Below, piece by piece: positions 56,006 through 64,000 of a stretch of DNA of 64,000 nt. This DNA is from Mycoplasmatota bacterium (GTDB lineage: Bacteria > Bacillota_I > Bacilli_A > Haloplasmatales > Haloplasmataceae). Where the stretch lies: NCBI GenBank assembly GCA_018394295.1, contig CP074573.1, forward strand, positions 1,240,001-1,304,000. Direction: 5' to 3'. The position numbers were made by a program, and so were the translations under genes. Every line of letters starts with the position of its first letter. Positions within the stretch are counted from its first letter, which is position 1. The notes beneath the pieces were generated by a model. It saw only the letters and a program-made list of their open reading frames with translations, made no database searches and had not been told where the DNA came from.

Positions 56006-57193
56006 AATTATTTCGCTAAATTCAATTTAAGTGTTGATATTTTTTTATTGTTACATCTATGATGTAATAAGTCACTTTATAATGAAATTATAAAGTGAGG
56101 TAATTAGAATGATAAATAAAATAGATTTAATTAATGAATTAAATAAACTATCTATAAAGAATTATGAAGATGTTTTTAGTTTCATTATGTCTTTCAATAA
56201 CCCTATAGAATCTAAAAGCGATATTTGTTTGAATTGTCCACATTGTGGTTCAGTTGAGTTTGTTAAAAATGGAAAAACAAACAAAGGAATTCAAAGATAC
56301 ATTTGTCGCGAGTGTAATAAATCATTTTGTGATACATCTAACACTCTTCTTTATAGAAGTAGATGTACTGAAGATATATGGTTAAAATTTATTGATTGTG
56401 AAATATCAGGATTATCTTTAAAAGAAACTGCTTATTATAATAATTTAAGTGTCACAACTTGTTTTTATATGCGACATAAGCTTTATAAAGCAATCAGAAA
56501 CTTAAAGATGAAAGAAACTTTATCTAGTAAAGTTGAATTAGATTGTATTTATACAAAGATAAATCTTAAAGGAACCAAACCATCAAATATGCCTAGACAT
56601 AGTAAAAAGAGAGGTAATACATCTGCATATTCAGGTATATCTCATCACAAAGTATGTATTGTCGCTGCAATCGATGAAAATGATAATATGTTGCTTGAGA
56701 TAGCTGGAGTTGGATCGGAATCAATGGAAAAATACACTAAATATACCGATAAATTTATGGATACAACTTTAATTATTTCTGACAGTAAACCATGTATTCA
56801 ACAATTTGCGAATAATTTAGGTGTTAAGAATGATAAAGTTCCTGTGATAGCTAATAAAAAACGTTATACTACTAATCTAGGTAATAGTTTAGGTGATATT
56901 AATCAATTGGCTACCGGGATTACTAAGATTATAAAAAATAGTCATGGTGTATCTATAAGACATTTACAAGATTACTTATCATTTTACCTATATAAAAAAC
57001 AATTACATTATAGAACTAATCGAAAAGATCATGCAAATATAATGTATAACTTATTAAAATACAATCATCATTTATCTAATAAGGATACGTTAAATTTTGA
57101 TTATCCAATATCTTTAAAAGATGCTTATTATGAATATCGATATGGGATTTTTGCATAATCATCAACACTTAAATTGAAAAGAACGAATTATTT
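56006..57193 (+). mobile_element. IS1595-like insertion sequence with 8-bp target duplication
   Basis: Element 56014-57185 (1172 bp) flanked by AATTATTT at 56006-56013 and 57186-57193. Terminal inverted repeats of 25 bases (56014-56038 and 57161-57185) match at 21 positions, with an identical inner core TTCAATTTAAGTGTTGAT. Eight-bp duplications are usual for IS1595. One intact transposase inside. Confidence 0.93.
56109..57158 (+). CDS. IS1595-family transposase
   Basis: 349 residues. N-terminal zinc ribbon (CPHCGSVEFVKNGKTNKGIQRYICRECNKSF), helix-turn-helix (SLKETAYYNNLSVTTCFYMRHK), then an ISXO2-like catalytic domain: first Asp in KVELDCIYTKINLKG, second in LIISDSKPCIQQ, then RHLQDYLSFYL where the family has the HLQxYLnEF segment. 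GAGGT ribosome site. Appears complete. The E of the usual VDETY is C here and YLNEF is YLSFY, so it is a divergent member. Confidence 0.88.
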   Translation: MINKIDLINELNKLSIKNYEDVFSFIMSFNNPIESKSDICLNCPHCGSVEFVKNGKTNKGIQRYICRECNKSFCDTSNTLLYRSRCTEDIWLKFIDCEISGLSLKETAYYNNLSVTTCFYMRHKLYKAIRNLKMKETLSSKVELDCIYTKINLKGTKPSNMPRHSKKRGNTSAYSGISHHKVCIVAAIDENDNMLLEIAGVGSESMEKYTKYTDKFMDTTLIISDSKPCIQQFANNLGVKNDKVPVIANKKRYTTNLGNSLGDINQLATGITKIIKNSHGVSIRHLQDYLSFYLYKKQLHYRTNRKDHANIMYNLLKYNHHLSNKDTLNFDYPISLKDAYYEYRYGIFA

Positions 57194-57301
57194 AAAAAAT
57201 AAATAAAATTTTGGTTTTCAAGAAGTCCTGTTTTTTTGGGTAAAAAATAAAATTTTTCCTTAAAAAATAAACGAATGTACTAACTTTTTCTGTTTTTTTT
57301 T

Positions 57302-57310
57302 CATATGATA
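57302..57310 (+). promoter_or_regulatory. Sporulation-type -10 element of the first YjcZ-like gene
   Basis: CATATGATA, 40 bases before the ATG; fits CATAnnnTA of mother-cell sigma-K type promoters. Shared with the next two genes. Confidence 0.45.
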
Positions 57311-57341
57311 CTATGGATGTTAGGTGAAAGGAGGCTTTCTT

Positions 57342-57449
57342 ATGGAAGGTGCAGGTTACGGTTATGGTTATGGTTACGCAATTGTATTAGTTCTATTTAT
57401 TTTATTAGCTATCATTGGATGTGCATGCTACTCAGGATGGGGATGCTAA
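57342..57449 (+). CDS. YjcZ-family tiny sporulation membrane protein, copy 1
   Basis: 35 residues: Gly/Tyr repeats (MEGAGYGYGYGY), helix AIVLVLFILLAIIG, then cysteine-rich end CACYSGWGC. The core matches the tiny single-helix YjcZ/tiny_TM_bacill peptides of spores. AAAGGAGG site 7 bases upstream. Unlike classical YjcZ, the C-terminus carries three cysteines. First of three similar genes. Confidence 0.85.
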   Translation: MEGAGYGYGYGYAIVLVLFILLAIIGCACYSGWGC

Positions 57450-57851
57450 TTAAACTCTGAATATTCTCTTACATAACTAACAAATGAATTCAATTAGATA
57501 AATAGAATTCCTCCGTTTCGTTTATCTAAATTTTAATAATAATTTATGAATTTATCGTTTTGAAGATGAAGTTAACGATTTAGTTTTTATAACTAATAAC
57601 AAAAAGCAATAAAACAATACCAATAATTTTTAAGTTGATGTGATAATAAATGGTTCTTGTAATCACAAGAACCATTTTTTATATTTTTAAACTTTTTAAT
57701 TAATCCATATTTAATATAAAACATAATATATATCAAGCCTTAAATCCTCAAGAATATCCTGACTTATCATCATAAGATTACTGATTTAATCAGTAATCTT
57801 AATTAATTAAAGATAAATTTTATTTTAATAAAAATTAGTTACATCAGGCTA
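57450..57851. other. Gap between YjcZ-like copies 1 and 2
   Basis: No gene seen. Holds a terminator (57648-57683) and a 27-base odd-centred palindrome at 57774-57800 (arms AAGATTACTGATT / AATCAGTAATCTT). Nothing else recognised. Confidence 0.6.
57648..57683 (+). terminator. Terminator after YjcZ-like copy 1
   Basis: Stem AAATGGTTCTTGT / ACAAGAACCATTT with AATC loop and T run. Confidence 0.88.
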
Positions 57852-57887
57852 TTTCACTATAAAATAATATAATTGATACATATAATA
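57852..57887 (+). promoter_or_regulatory. Candidate sporulation promoter of YjcZ-like copy 2
   Basis: TTTCAC (57852-57857), 21 bases, CATATAATA (57879-57887), 37 bases from CATA to ATG. Same layout as copy 3. Confidence 0.5.
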
Positions 57888-57915
57888 TATTAATAAAACC
57901 GAAAGGATGATCTGA

Positions 57916-58002
57916 ATGTCTGGTGGATATTGTTATAATTTATTTAGTATTGTTTTAGTATTATTTATCTTACTAGCGATTATAGGATGTACTTGCTGCT
58001 AG
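57916..58002 (+). CDS. YjcZ-family tiny sporulation membrane protein, copy 2
   Basis: 28 residues, MSGGYCYNLFSIVLVLFILL followed by AIIGCTCC. Same helix as copies 1 and 3; the Gly/Tyr head is shorter and the tail ends CTCC. GAAAGGATGAT site upstream. Its own terminator follows. Confidence 0.82.
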   Translation: MSGGYCYNLFSIVLVLFILLAIIGCTCC

Positions 58003-58024
58003 TAAAAAAATTCAAATGATGAGT

Positions 58025-58056
58025 AGGAACTACTGTTAAGAGTAGTTCTTTTTTAT
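58025..58056 (+). terminator. Terminator after YjcZ-like copy 2
   Basis: Stem AGGAACTACT / AGTAGTTCTT (one G-T) and T run. Confidence 0.85.
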
Positions 58057-58114
58057 CTAGGTATATGTATAAGATAAAGACTTAATTTTCATAAAATAAA
58101 CAAATAATAAACGA

Positions 58115-58150
58115 TTTCACTATAAAGAATTAACACTACTACATATTATA
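58115..58150 (+). promoter_or_regulatory. Candidate sporulation promoter of YjcZ-like copy 3
   Basis: TTTCAC (58115-58120), 21 bases, CATATTATA (58142-58150), 37 bases from CATA to ATG. TTTCACTATAAA is shared word for word with copy 2. Confidence 0.5.
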
Positions 58151-58178
58151 AAGTGACCTAGTAGAAAGGGGGATTACT

Positions 58179-58298
58179 ATGGCTAACGGTATTGCTGGAG
58201 GATATGGATATGGAAATACATATGCAATTGTTTTAGTATTATTTATCTTACTTGCTATTATTGGATGTGTTTGTTATTCTGGCTTTAGTTGCTGCTAA
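58179..58298 (+). CDS. YjcZ-family tiny sporulation membrane protein, copy 3
   Basis: 39 residues: MANGIAGGYGYGNTYA head, helix IVLVLFILLAIIG identical to copies 1 and 2, tail CVCYSGFSCC with four cysteines. AAAGGGGG site upstream. Ends at a hairpin shared with the convergent FMN-binding gene. Confidence 0.85.
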   Translation: MANGIAGGYGYGNTYAIVLVLFILLAIIGCVCYSGFSCC

Positions 58299-58308
58299 TA
58301 ATTCCAAA

Positions 58309-58336
58309 AAAACTACCGTTAAAGCGGTAGTTTTTT
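58309..58336. terminator. Bidirectional terminator
   Basis: Stem AAAACTACCG / CGGTAGTTTT, six-base loop, T run; between copy 3 and the FMN-binding gene. Confidence 0.88.
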
Positions 58337-58348
58337 AGTATAATTATT

Positions 58349-58741
58349 TTAATCTTCATCTAATGCGTCTTCAATCGCTTTTAAATAAGCATTACAACTA
58401 ATAGTCGCTTCAGAAACACCATCTACTTCTAATGATTGTTCTTCTATTACTTGATCAAATAATTCATTTGATACTTCATCTCGTTTAAATGTCATATCAT
58501 CAATAATTCTTATTTCAATAATTTTATGATTTTCAATTATAACTTCAATCTTATTAGACCATCTATAACCATTAAACTCACCCTTATATGTTCCATCTTC
58601 AATATTATCTAACACAATCGGATTTATCTCTAAATTCAATACTTCTTTATTTCCATGTAATAAATAAATGAATCCTCCTGCTACTACTAATACAAAAATA
58701 CCAAATATAATACTTAAGGTAATAATTATTTTTTTTAGCAT
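58349..58741 (-). CDS. FMN-binding domain membrane protein
   Basis: 130 residues: one N-terminal helix (IIITLSIIFGIFVLVVAGGFIYLL) and an extracytoplasmic FMN-binding domain (DGTYKGEFNGYRWSNKIEVIIENHKIIEI). The motif DGVSEATIS near residue 108 fits the Dxx(S/T)xA(S/T) site where ApbE-type transferases attach FMN covalently. ATG 58741 is used since GGGGG is six bases upstream. Overlap arrangement shows co-transcription with the flavodoxin gene. Confidence 0.85.
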   Translation of the reverse strand: MLKKIIITLSIIFGIFVLVVAGGFIYLLHGNKEVLNLEINPIVLDNIEDGTYKGEFNGYRWSNKIEVIIENHKIIEIRIIDDMTFKRDEVSNELFDQVIEEQSLEVDGVSEATISCNAYLKAIEDALDED

Positions 58742-58742
58742 C

Positions 58743-59258
58743 CTATTCCCCCTTATCTTCATTCATTAATGAAGCAAAATTATGTATTGCTTCATGTTTT
58801 AAAAAACTACCATTTTTGTTCTCATCTAATATAGGAAAATCTTTATCTGCTTTACTCACCATTCTTGTAACTAAGCGATCTAAAAATTTCATTTTCTTAT
58901 AATAAATTTCTCCACCAAAATAATCTTTAACCACTGCATGATTTAGTAAATCTTCTCCAAATACAGTGTTTATTTGATCAATCGCTATATCACCTTTTCG
59001 TGAACAACAAGTAAATAAACCTAGCTTTTTGGTAAGTAATTCATTTAAATGAGTAGAAATAAAAGTTTTTACTTCTTTTTGAATTTGTCCTATATAAATA
59101 GAACCACCGATAATAACATTTTCATAGGGATTTAAATCAGGAATCTCCTCTGTCATTAAATTACATAAATCGATTTCCCCATTTAACTCATTTTTTAATA
59201 ATTGACCACACTTTTCTGTACTTCCATACCTTGTTCCATAAATAATTAAAGTTTTCAT
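58743..59258 (-). CDS. Flavodoxin-domain protein, HemG/Flavodoxin_5-like
   Basis: 171 residues. FMN loop IIYGTRYGSTEKCG at residues 5-18; VIIGGSIYIGQIQKEVKTFI; CCSRKGD. This type includes menaquinone-dependent protoporphyrinogen oxidase, though no haem genes adjoin. Its start overlaps the tetR stop by 4 bases. With the FMN-binding protein it suggests electron transfer across the membrane, inferred only. Confidence 0.85.
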   Translation of the reverse strand: MKTLIIYGTRYGSTEKCGQLLKNELNGEIDLCNLMTEEIPDLNPYENVIIGGSIYIGQIQKEVKTFISTHLNELLTKKLGLFTCCSRKGDIAIDQINTVFGEDLLNHAVVKDYFGGEIYYKKMKFLDRLVTRMVSKADKDFPILDENKNGSFLKHEAIHNFASLMNEDKGE

Positions 59259-59884
59259 ACACTTCCTCCTTCTTTTTTTAATAATCCATTAAATAGGATT
59301 TCAAAATGTTTTTGAATTAGTTTTTCCTTTTGATCATTTCCGATTTTGTTTTCAATAATTAAGCGAATCACAAGACCAAACGCTGATGACCAAACAATTT
59401 GAGCTGTTAATTCCGCATCATTATCTTGAAATTGACCCTCATCTATTCCCCTTTGAATGATTTCTGTTAATAAACTCATCGTCTTACTTCTTTTTGAAAT
59501 TCCTTTTTCTAAAACAGTTGTTTTTTCTATAATATTGGGATCATTACTTAACATAAAAGCTTTATATTCTTCGGGATAGTCTAGGACTGCATTAATATAT
59601 GCTTGAAAAATACTTTTTATTTCCATTAAAGGATCATTAACATCTCTTTTAGTTTTAGATATCGCGGATAAAATTTTCATATACCCATCTTTAGCTAAGG
59701 TTTCAATGATTTCATTCTTATCCTTAAAATAATGATAAATAATCCCGGGAGAATAATCTAATTCATTCGTAATTTTACGAATTGACAAATGCTCTACCCC
59801 TTTTTCAGTAATAATCTTTTTAGCAATATTCAGTATTTTGTTTCTTATTTCCTCTTGTTTTTTTAGTTGCCTTTCTCGACTCAT
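59255..59884 (-). CDS. TetR-family repressor
   Basis: 209 residues. N-terminal HTH: IRNKILNIAKKIITEKGVEHLSIRKITNELDYSPGIIYHYFKDKNEIIETL; helical ligand domain follows. ATG 59884 has GGAG six bases upstream; the frame to 59896 runs into the operator. First gene of the tetR-flavodoxin-FMN-binding operon, which it probably represses. Confidence 0.92.
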   Translation of the reverse strand: MSRERQLKKQEEIRNKILNIAKKIITEKGVEHLSIRKITNELDYSPGIIYHYFKDKNEIIETLAKDGYMKILSAISKTKRDVNDPLMEIKSIFQAYINAVLDYPEEYKAFMLSNDPNIIEKTTVLEKGISKRSKTMSLLTEIIQRGIDEGQFQDNDAELTAQIVWSSAFGLVIRLIIENKIGNDQKEKLIQKHFEILFNGLLKKEGGSV

Positions 59885-59894
59885 TACACACTCC

Positions 59895-59929
59895 ATTAAA
59901 CATTATTTAATTATTGAACACTGTTTAAT
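59895..59929. promoter_or_regulatory. Two tandem 17-bp near-palindromic operators before tetR
   Basis: ATTAAACATTATTTAAT (59895-59911) and ATTGAACACTGTTTAAT (59913-59929), each palindromic with one mismatch pair, separated by one base. They lie at the expected transcription start, just after a minus-strand TTGATT-N17-TAAAAT promoter (59931-59959). Confidence 0.7.
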
Positions 59930-60185
59930 TTTATACTATAATATAAAAAAAATCAATAGATATTTACAAAATATAAAAAAAAGTTGGTTAATATTTCCAA
60001 CTTTTAGAATAGATATCATATCTATTTTAAAAAATAGAAATTATTGAATATATATTAGGTTACAATAAATAGTCATTTTACTTTAATTTTTACTTCATGT
60101 TTAGAACCAATATTAATCTAAAAATGTTTAATCTCAGTATAATTCAATTGATTTACCTCTGGTGTTAAATAATAAACTTTTGAAT

Positions 60186-60209
60186 TATGTTATCATATAT
60201 GATAACATA
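60186..60209. promoter_or_regulatory. Perfect 24-bp palindrome, likely toxin-antitoxin operator
   Basis: Perfectly self-complementary from 60186 to 60209 with core TTATCATATATGATAA. It lies 42 bases before the toxin remnant and fits an autoregulatory HigA-type operator. Confidence 0.65.
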
Positions 60210-60250
60210 TACATATGAAAGTTGGATATACAATAATTGGAGGTGCGTGA

Positions 60251-60385
60251 GAGGAATATGAAATAGAATAATATCAAAAAGAGAATGGCGATGTCCTGGT
60301 AAAGGATTTTTTATTATCACTTAATCCTAAGATGAGAGCAAAAAAATATAAATCTGATTATGAAAGAAGGTGTCGCGATGAGTAA
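60251..60385 (+). pseudogene. HigB/RelE-like toxin remnant
   Basis: Frame reads EEYEIE, stop (TAA 60269-60271), YQKENGDVLVKDFLLSLNPK, MRAKKYKSDYERRCRDE, stop at 60383-60385 overlapping the antitoxin start. The first part matches the N-terminus of phage-Gp49/HigB toxins (YEIExYxxENGxxPVxDFLxSL) and the second looks like their C-terminal (AKKYKxDYERR) end; about 60 middle residues are missing. No start codon is left. Inactive. Confidence 0.75.
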
Positions 60386-60662
60386 ATCAGGTATAAAATT
60401 TGATGACTTTAAAGATCAAATGAGGAAAGATGAAGAATTTAAAGATGAATATGAAAAACTAGAACCTCGTTATGAGATTATATCTCAGATTATTGAAGCT
60501 AGAAATCAACAGAAAATTACTCAGGAAGAATTGGCTTTACGAGTTGGGACCCAAAAGTCAAATATTTCAAGATTTGAAAGTGGATCATATAATCCATCAT
60601 TAGATTTTCTAATTAAGATTGCTAAAGAACTAGGTAAAGAAGTGCATATAGAACTTAAGTAA
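60378..60662 (+). CDS. XRE-family HigA-type antitoxin
   Basis: 94 residues from ATG 60378 (GAAGGTG upstream). N-terminal acidic helix region (FDDFKDQMRKDEEFKDEYEKLEPRYEIISQI) and HTH_3 (NQQKITQEELALRVGTQKSNISRFESGSYNPSLDFLIKIAKELGKEV). Typical HigA build. Intact although its toxin is broken; may still bind the palindrome upstream. Confidence 0.9.
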   Translation: MSKSGIKFDDFKDQMRKDEEFKDEYEKLEPRYEIISQIIEARNQQKITQEELALRVGTQKSNISRFESGSYNPSLDFLIKIAKELGKEVHIELK

Positions 60663-60702
60663 CTTAACAAGATACTAAAAAAATGAGTGTCTTGTTAAGT
60701 TA
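60660..60702 (+). terminator. Terminator after the antitoxin gene
   Basis: Thirteen-bp perfect stem (60660-60672 with 60690-60702) beginning at the stop codon. Confidence 0.75.
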
Positions 60703-60725
60703 TTTATAAACCATTCATTAAATGT

Positions 60726-60756
60726 AAAAAAGACAACTCAATTTGAGATGTCTTCT
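60726..60756 (-). terminator. Terminator of glpFK
   Basis: Minus-strand stem AAGACATCTCA / TGAGTTGTCTT (one mismatch) followed by T run; 80 bases after the glpK stop. Confidence 0.75.
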
Positions 60757-60764
60757 TTATTGTT

Positions 60765-60800
60765 GGGCTTTAGGATGTTTTATTTTTAAAGCCCTTTTTT
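60765..60800 (+). terminator. Second plus-oriented terminator
   Basis: Stem GGGCTTTA / TAAAGCCC with 14-base loop, then six T; would stop read-through from the antitoxin side into glpK. Confidence 0.7.
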
Positions 60801-60838
60801 ATATTTTACTTTATTGTTTTCATTCTTTACTTCTAGGT

Positions 60839-62347
<1,509 letters not shown>

Positions 62348-62392
62348 TTACTAGATTATATATATTTTTTTATAAAAATAATTATTATTGTA

Positions 62393-63097
62393 TTATGCAA
62401 AAAATCCTAAGTATAAAAGTGCTGCTAATGAACCACCAATGATAGGTCCAACGACAGGAATCCATGCATATTTCCAATTTGAGTTTCCTTTATTTGGAAT
62501 TGGTAAAATAAAATGAGCAATTCTTGGTCCTAAATCCCGTGCTGGATTAATTGCGTAACCTGTAGTTCCACCTAAACTTAATCCGATTGATACAATCAAA
62601 AATCCTACTGCTAATGCGCCTAAACCAGCAGACATTTCCTGTAATCCCATCACAAGTATTACTAATACTAAAACAAATGTTCCTACTATTTCACTAAATA
62701 AGTTGAAGAATGTTCCTTTTATTGCAGGTCCTGTAGAAAATACACCTAAAACTGAATCTGAATCCTTTGTTTCCTCAAAATGTTGATAATAGTAAATTGC
62801 GACAATTGTTGCACCTATAAATGCACCAATCATTTGAGCAACGATATATAAAGCAACCTTACTCCAAGCAAATTTATTAGCTATCGCCAATCCAATTGTT
62901 ACCGCAGGGTTCAAATGAGCTCCAGAGATATGACCTGTTAAGTATACCGCCATTGCTACCGCAAATCCCCATCCTAATGTTATTACAATCCAACCTGATC
63001 CTTCTGCTTTACTTTTTTTAAGTACCACACCAGCTACAACGCCACCTCCAAGTAAAATTAAAAGCGCTGTACCAATTACTTCAGCAAAAAATTCCAT
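62393..63097 (-). CDS. glpF: Glycerol uptake facilitator (aquaglyceroporin)
   Basis: MIP channel, 234 residues, six spans. NPA boxes [11 protein letters not shown] and [14 protein letters not shown]; the Asp after NPAR marks glycerol rather than water channels. GGAGG site 7 bases upstream. First gene of glpFK, behind a leader of about 140 bases and a cre-controlled promoter. Confidence 0.95.
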   Translation of the reverse strand: MEFFAEVIGTALLILLGGGVVAGVVLKKSKAEGSGWIVITLGWGFAVAMAVYLTGHISGAHLNPAVTIGLAIANKFAWSKVALYIVAQMIGAFIGATIVAIYYYQHFEETKDSDSVLGVFSTGPAIKGTFFNLFSEIVGTFVLVLVILVMGLQEMSAGLGALAVGFLIVSIGLSLGGTTGYAINPARDLGPRIAHFILPIPNKGNSNWKYAWIPVVGPIIGGSLAALLYLGFFA

Positions 63098-63156
63098 TAT
63101 GTAATCCTCCTGATTCTATAATTGAAATGTAAATATTAGTTGGGCCCTAAGAATAA

Positions 63157-63201
63157 TAAAAAAAATCAAAACGCGTCCCATCAAAATAAGGGTCTGGTTT
63201 T
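63157..63201 (-). terminator. Leader attenuator upstream of glpF
   Basis: On the minus strand AAAACCAGACCC ... GGGACGCGTTTT (arms 63197-63201/63168-63172 and CCC/GGG inside) then eight T. Position in the leader resembles the terminator controlled by the GlpP antiterminator in B. subtilis. Confidence 0.55.
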
Positions 63202-63245
63202 GGTTTTTCTCTATTTCTCTCACCTAATATTAACTTTCTGAAACG

Positions 63246-63274
63246 AGTATAACATCTCGGGAAAACGTTTACAA
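63246..63274 (-). promoter_or_regulatory. glpFK promoter
   Basis: Minus-strand TTGTAA (63269-63274), 17 bases, TATACT (63246-63251) with TGT before it. Confidence 0.75.
63260..63273 (-). promoter_or_regulatory. cre site (CcpA) overlapping the glpFK -35
   Basis: TGTAAACGTTTTCC on the minus strand fits TGWAANCGNTNWCA except the last base; it covers the -35 hexamer, a position for catabolite repression. Confidence 0.75.
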
Positions 63275-63300
63275 TCCTTAGTGAAATTGTTCACATATAT

Positions 63301-64000
63301 TTCTCTTGACTTTTATGTTTTATTATTATATAGCTAGATAATAATAAAATTGGTAATATATAACAATGCATTATTTTCGGATATTTCTCGCGAATTTTCA
63401 GTAAAAACACTAAAAGAAGAACATATATTTCCTTCTTAATATTTTACAATATTTTTCATAAATGATATGAAATATTGACTTTAAATATTACTTTTTTACT
63501 GAAAGAGGAATTCTTATCAGACGCTACTGAAAATGTCGTGTATTCTATAGGTATACTTTATGTATATAATTCACTTTTCCTAATGAGTTTGTAATCATCA
63601 TACACCTCATTATTAAGTTTAATTAGTTATTAGATATATAACAGCTTTTTTAACTTCTTTAAAAAATCAAAAATCTTTTAATAATATGTGAATTGGTCTA
63701 GATGCAAAATTACCAACTCATTACAGTAAAAATTCATACATAAATCTTTTTTTATTATTTGGTTTATTGTCTAAGTTCTAATTAATTATTATCCTAACAT
63801 ATATACCATATTTTACCATAAATTAAAAAATATCGATATATTTTGTAAATAATTCTTAGTTAAGTTTAACATGATGAATTAGTGAATTAAGTGATATATC
63901 TAGAATCAATATAAAGGAGAAAAAATTGTGAACGACTTAAAATAGATTATTTAAGTGTGACAAGATGACTGGTTATAAATATAAATCACACATGATATAA
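63301..64000. other. Gene-free right end of window
   Basis: Very AT-rich, no open frame I can support on either strand. AAAGGAG at 63914-63920 is followed by GTG with only five codons before a stop. May be the far upstream region of a gene beyond the window. Confidence 0.5.

Noticed and set aside
63914-63945. AAAGGAG followed by GTG near the right edge
   Set aside because: The frame stops after five codons; may be a decayed start but cannot be supported.

Overview
The window is a single AT-rich stretch (roughly 30% G+C by eye) from a low-GC, spore-forming Bacillota. Evidence: spo0A with Spo0A boxes upstream, spoIVB, spoIIM, a SpoIIIAH homologue and three tiny YjcZ-type sporulation proteins, plus Bacillus-type ribosome binding sites. 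Gene order from about 2.8 to 31.5 kb follows the Bacillus subtilis yqf-yqi/spo0A/fur-ripX-drm region in skeleton form (ispG, sodA, rpmG, glcK, yqgX-like, comG, aroK, yqhL-like, aroQ, efp, spoIIIAH, asp23, nusB, xseAB, ispA, dxs, tlyA, recN, spoIVB, spo0A, dinB, spoIIM, fur, xerD, deoB), with argR, folD and spoIIIAA-AG missing from their usual places. Extreme AT content and long runs of conserved order suggest a lineage between classical Bacilli and the Erysipelotrichia/Mollicutes branch (Haloplasma- or Turicibacter-like), but I cannot place it by sequence alone.

Layout. 1-2.8 kb: end of a type IV pilus operon (prepilin peptidase, PilM, PilN, PilO). 2.8-6.9 kb: ispG, sodA, rpmG, glcK and a metallo-hydrolase. 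6.9-8.4 kb: an IS3-family element inserted just before comGA. 8.5-12.7 kb: the competence pseudopilus operon comGA-GG and aroK. 12.7-16.5 kb: flavodoxin-like protein, rhodanese, aroQ, efp (with an arginine at the modified tip), orphan spoIIIAH, asp23. 16.5-23.7 kb: nusB-xseA-xseB-ispA-dxs-tlyA-recN. 23.9-31.5 kb: spoIVB, spo0A, dinB, an SDR, spoIIM, fur, xerD, deoB. 31.6-37.0 kb: SWIM/SNF2 helicase, MATE pump, Dps. 37.7-42.2 kb (minus strand): a polyamine ABC transporter operon led by its own cupin-HTH regulator, with a consensus promoter and inverted-repeat operators. 42.5-45.3 kb: methyltransferase, a GLUG-repeat membrane protein and small membrane proteins. 45.1-50.1 kb: a tight five-gene minus-strand operon of degenerate Fic-like/HTH protein, MFS transporter, PHP phosphatase, degenerate SF1-helicase-like ATPase and a 62-residue membrane protein; this is the least explained part of the window. 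50.2-55.9 kb: membrane protein, parC, parE, plsY. 56.0-57.2 kb: an IS1595-like element with an exact 8-bp target duplication. 57.3-58.3 kb: three tiny sporulation-type membrane peptides. 58.3-59.9 kb: tetR-flavodoxin-FMN-binding operon. 60.2-60.7 kb: a decayed HigBA-type toxin-antitoxin locus with intact antitoxin. 60.8-63.3 kb: glpF-glpK with a cre site and probable leader attenuator. 63.3-64 kb: no gene seen.

How it fits together. Several isoprenoid (MEP) genes lie here (ispG, ispA, dxs). Two separate type IV filament systems (PilMNO and ComG) lie 6 kb apart and may share the one prepilin peptidase. The sporulation genes are dispersed among housekeeping genes as in Bacillus. Mobile DNA is limited to two complete IS elements plus one solitary IS end near 13.55 kb. 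All functional calls are from reading the sequence; no database search was possible.
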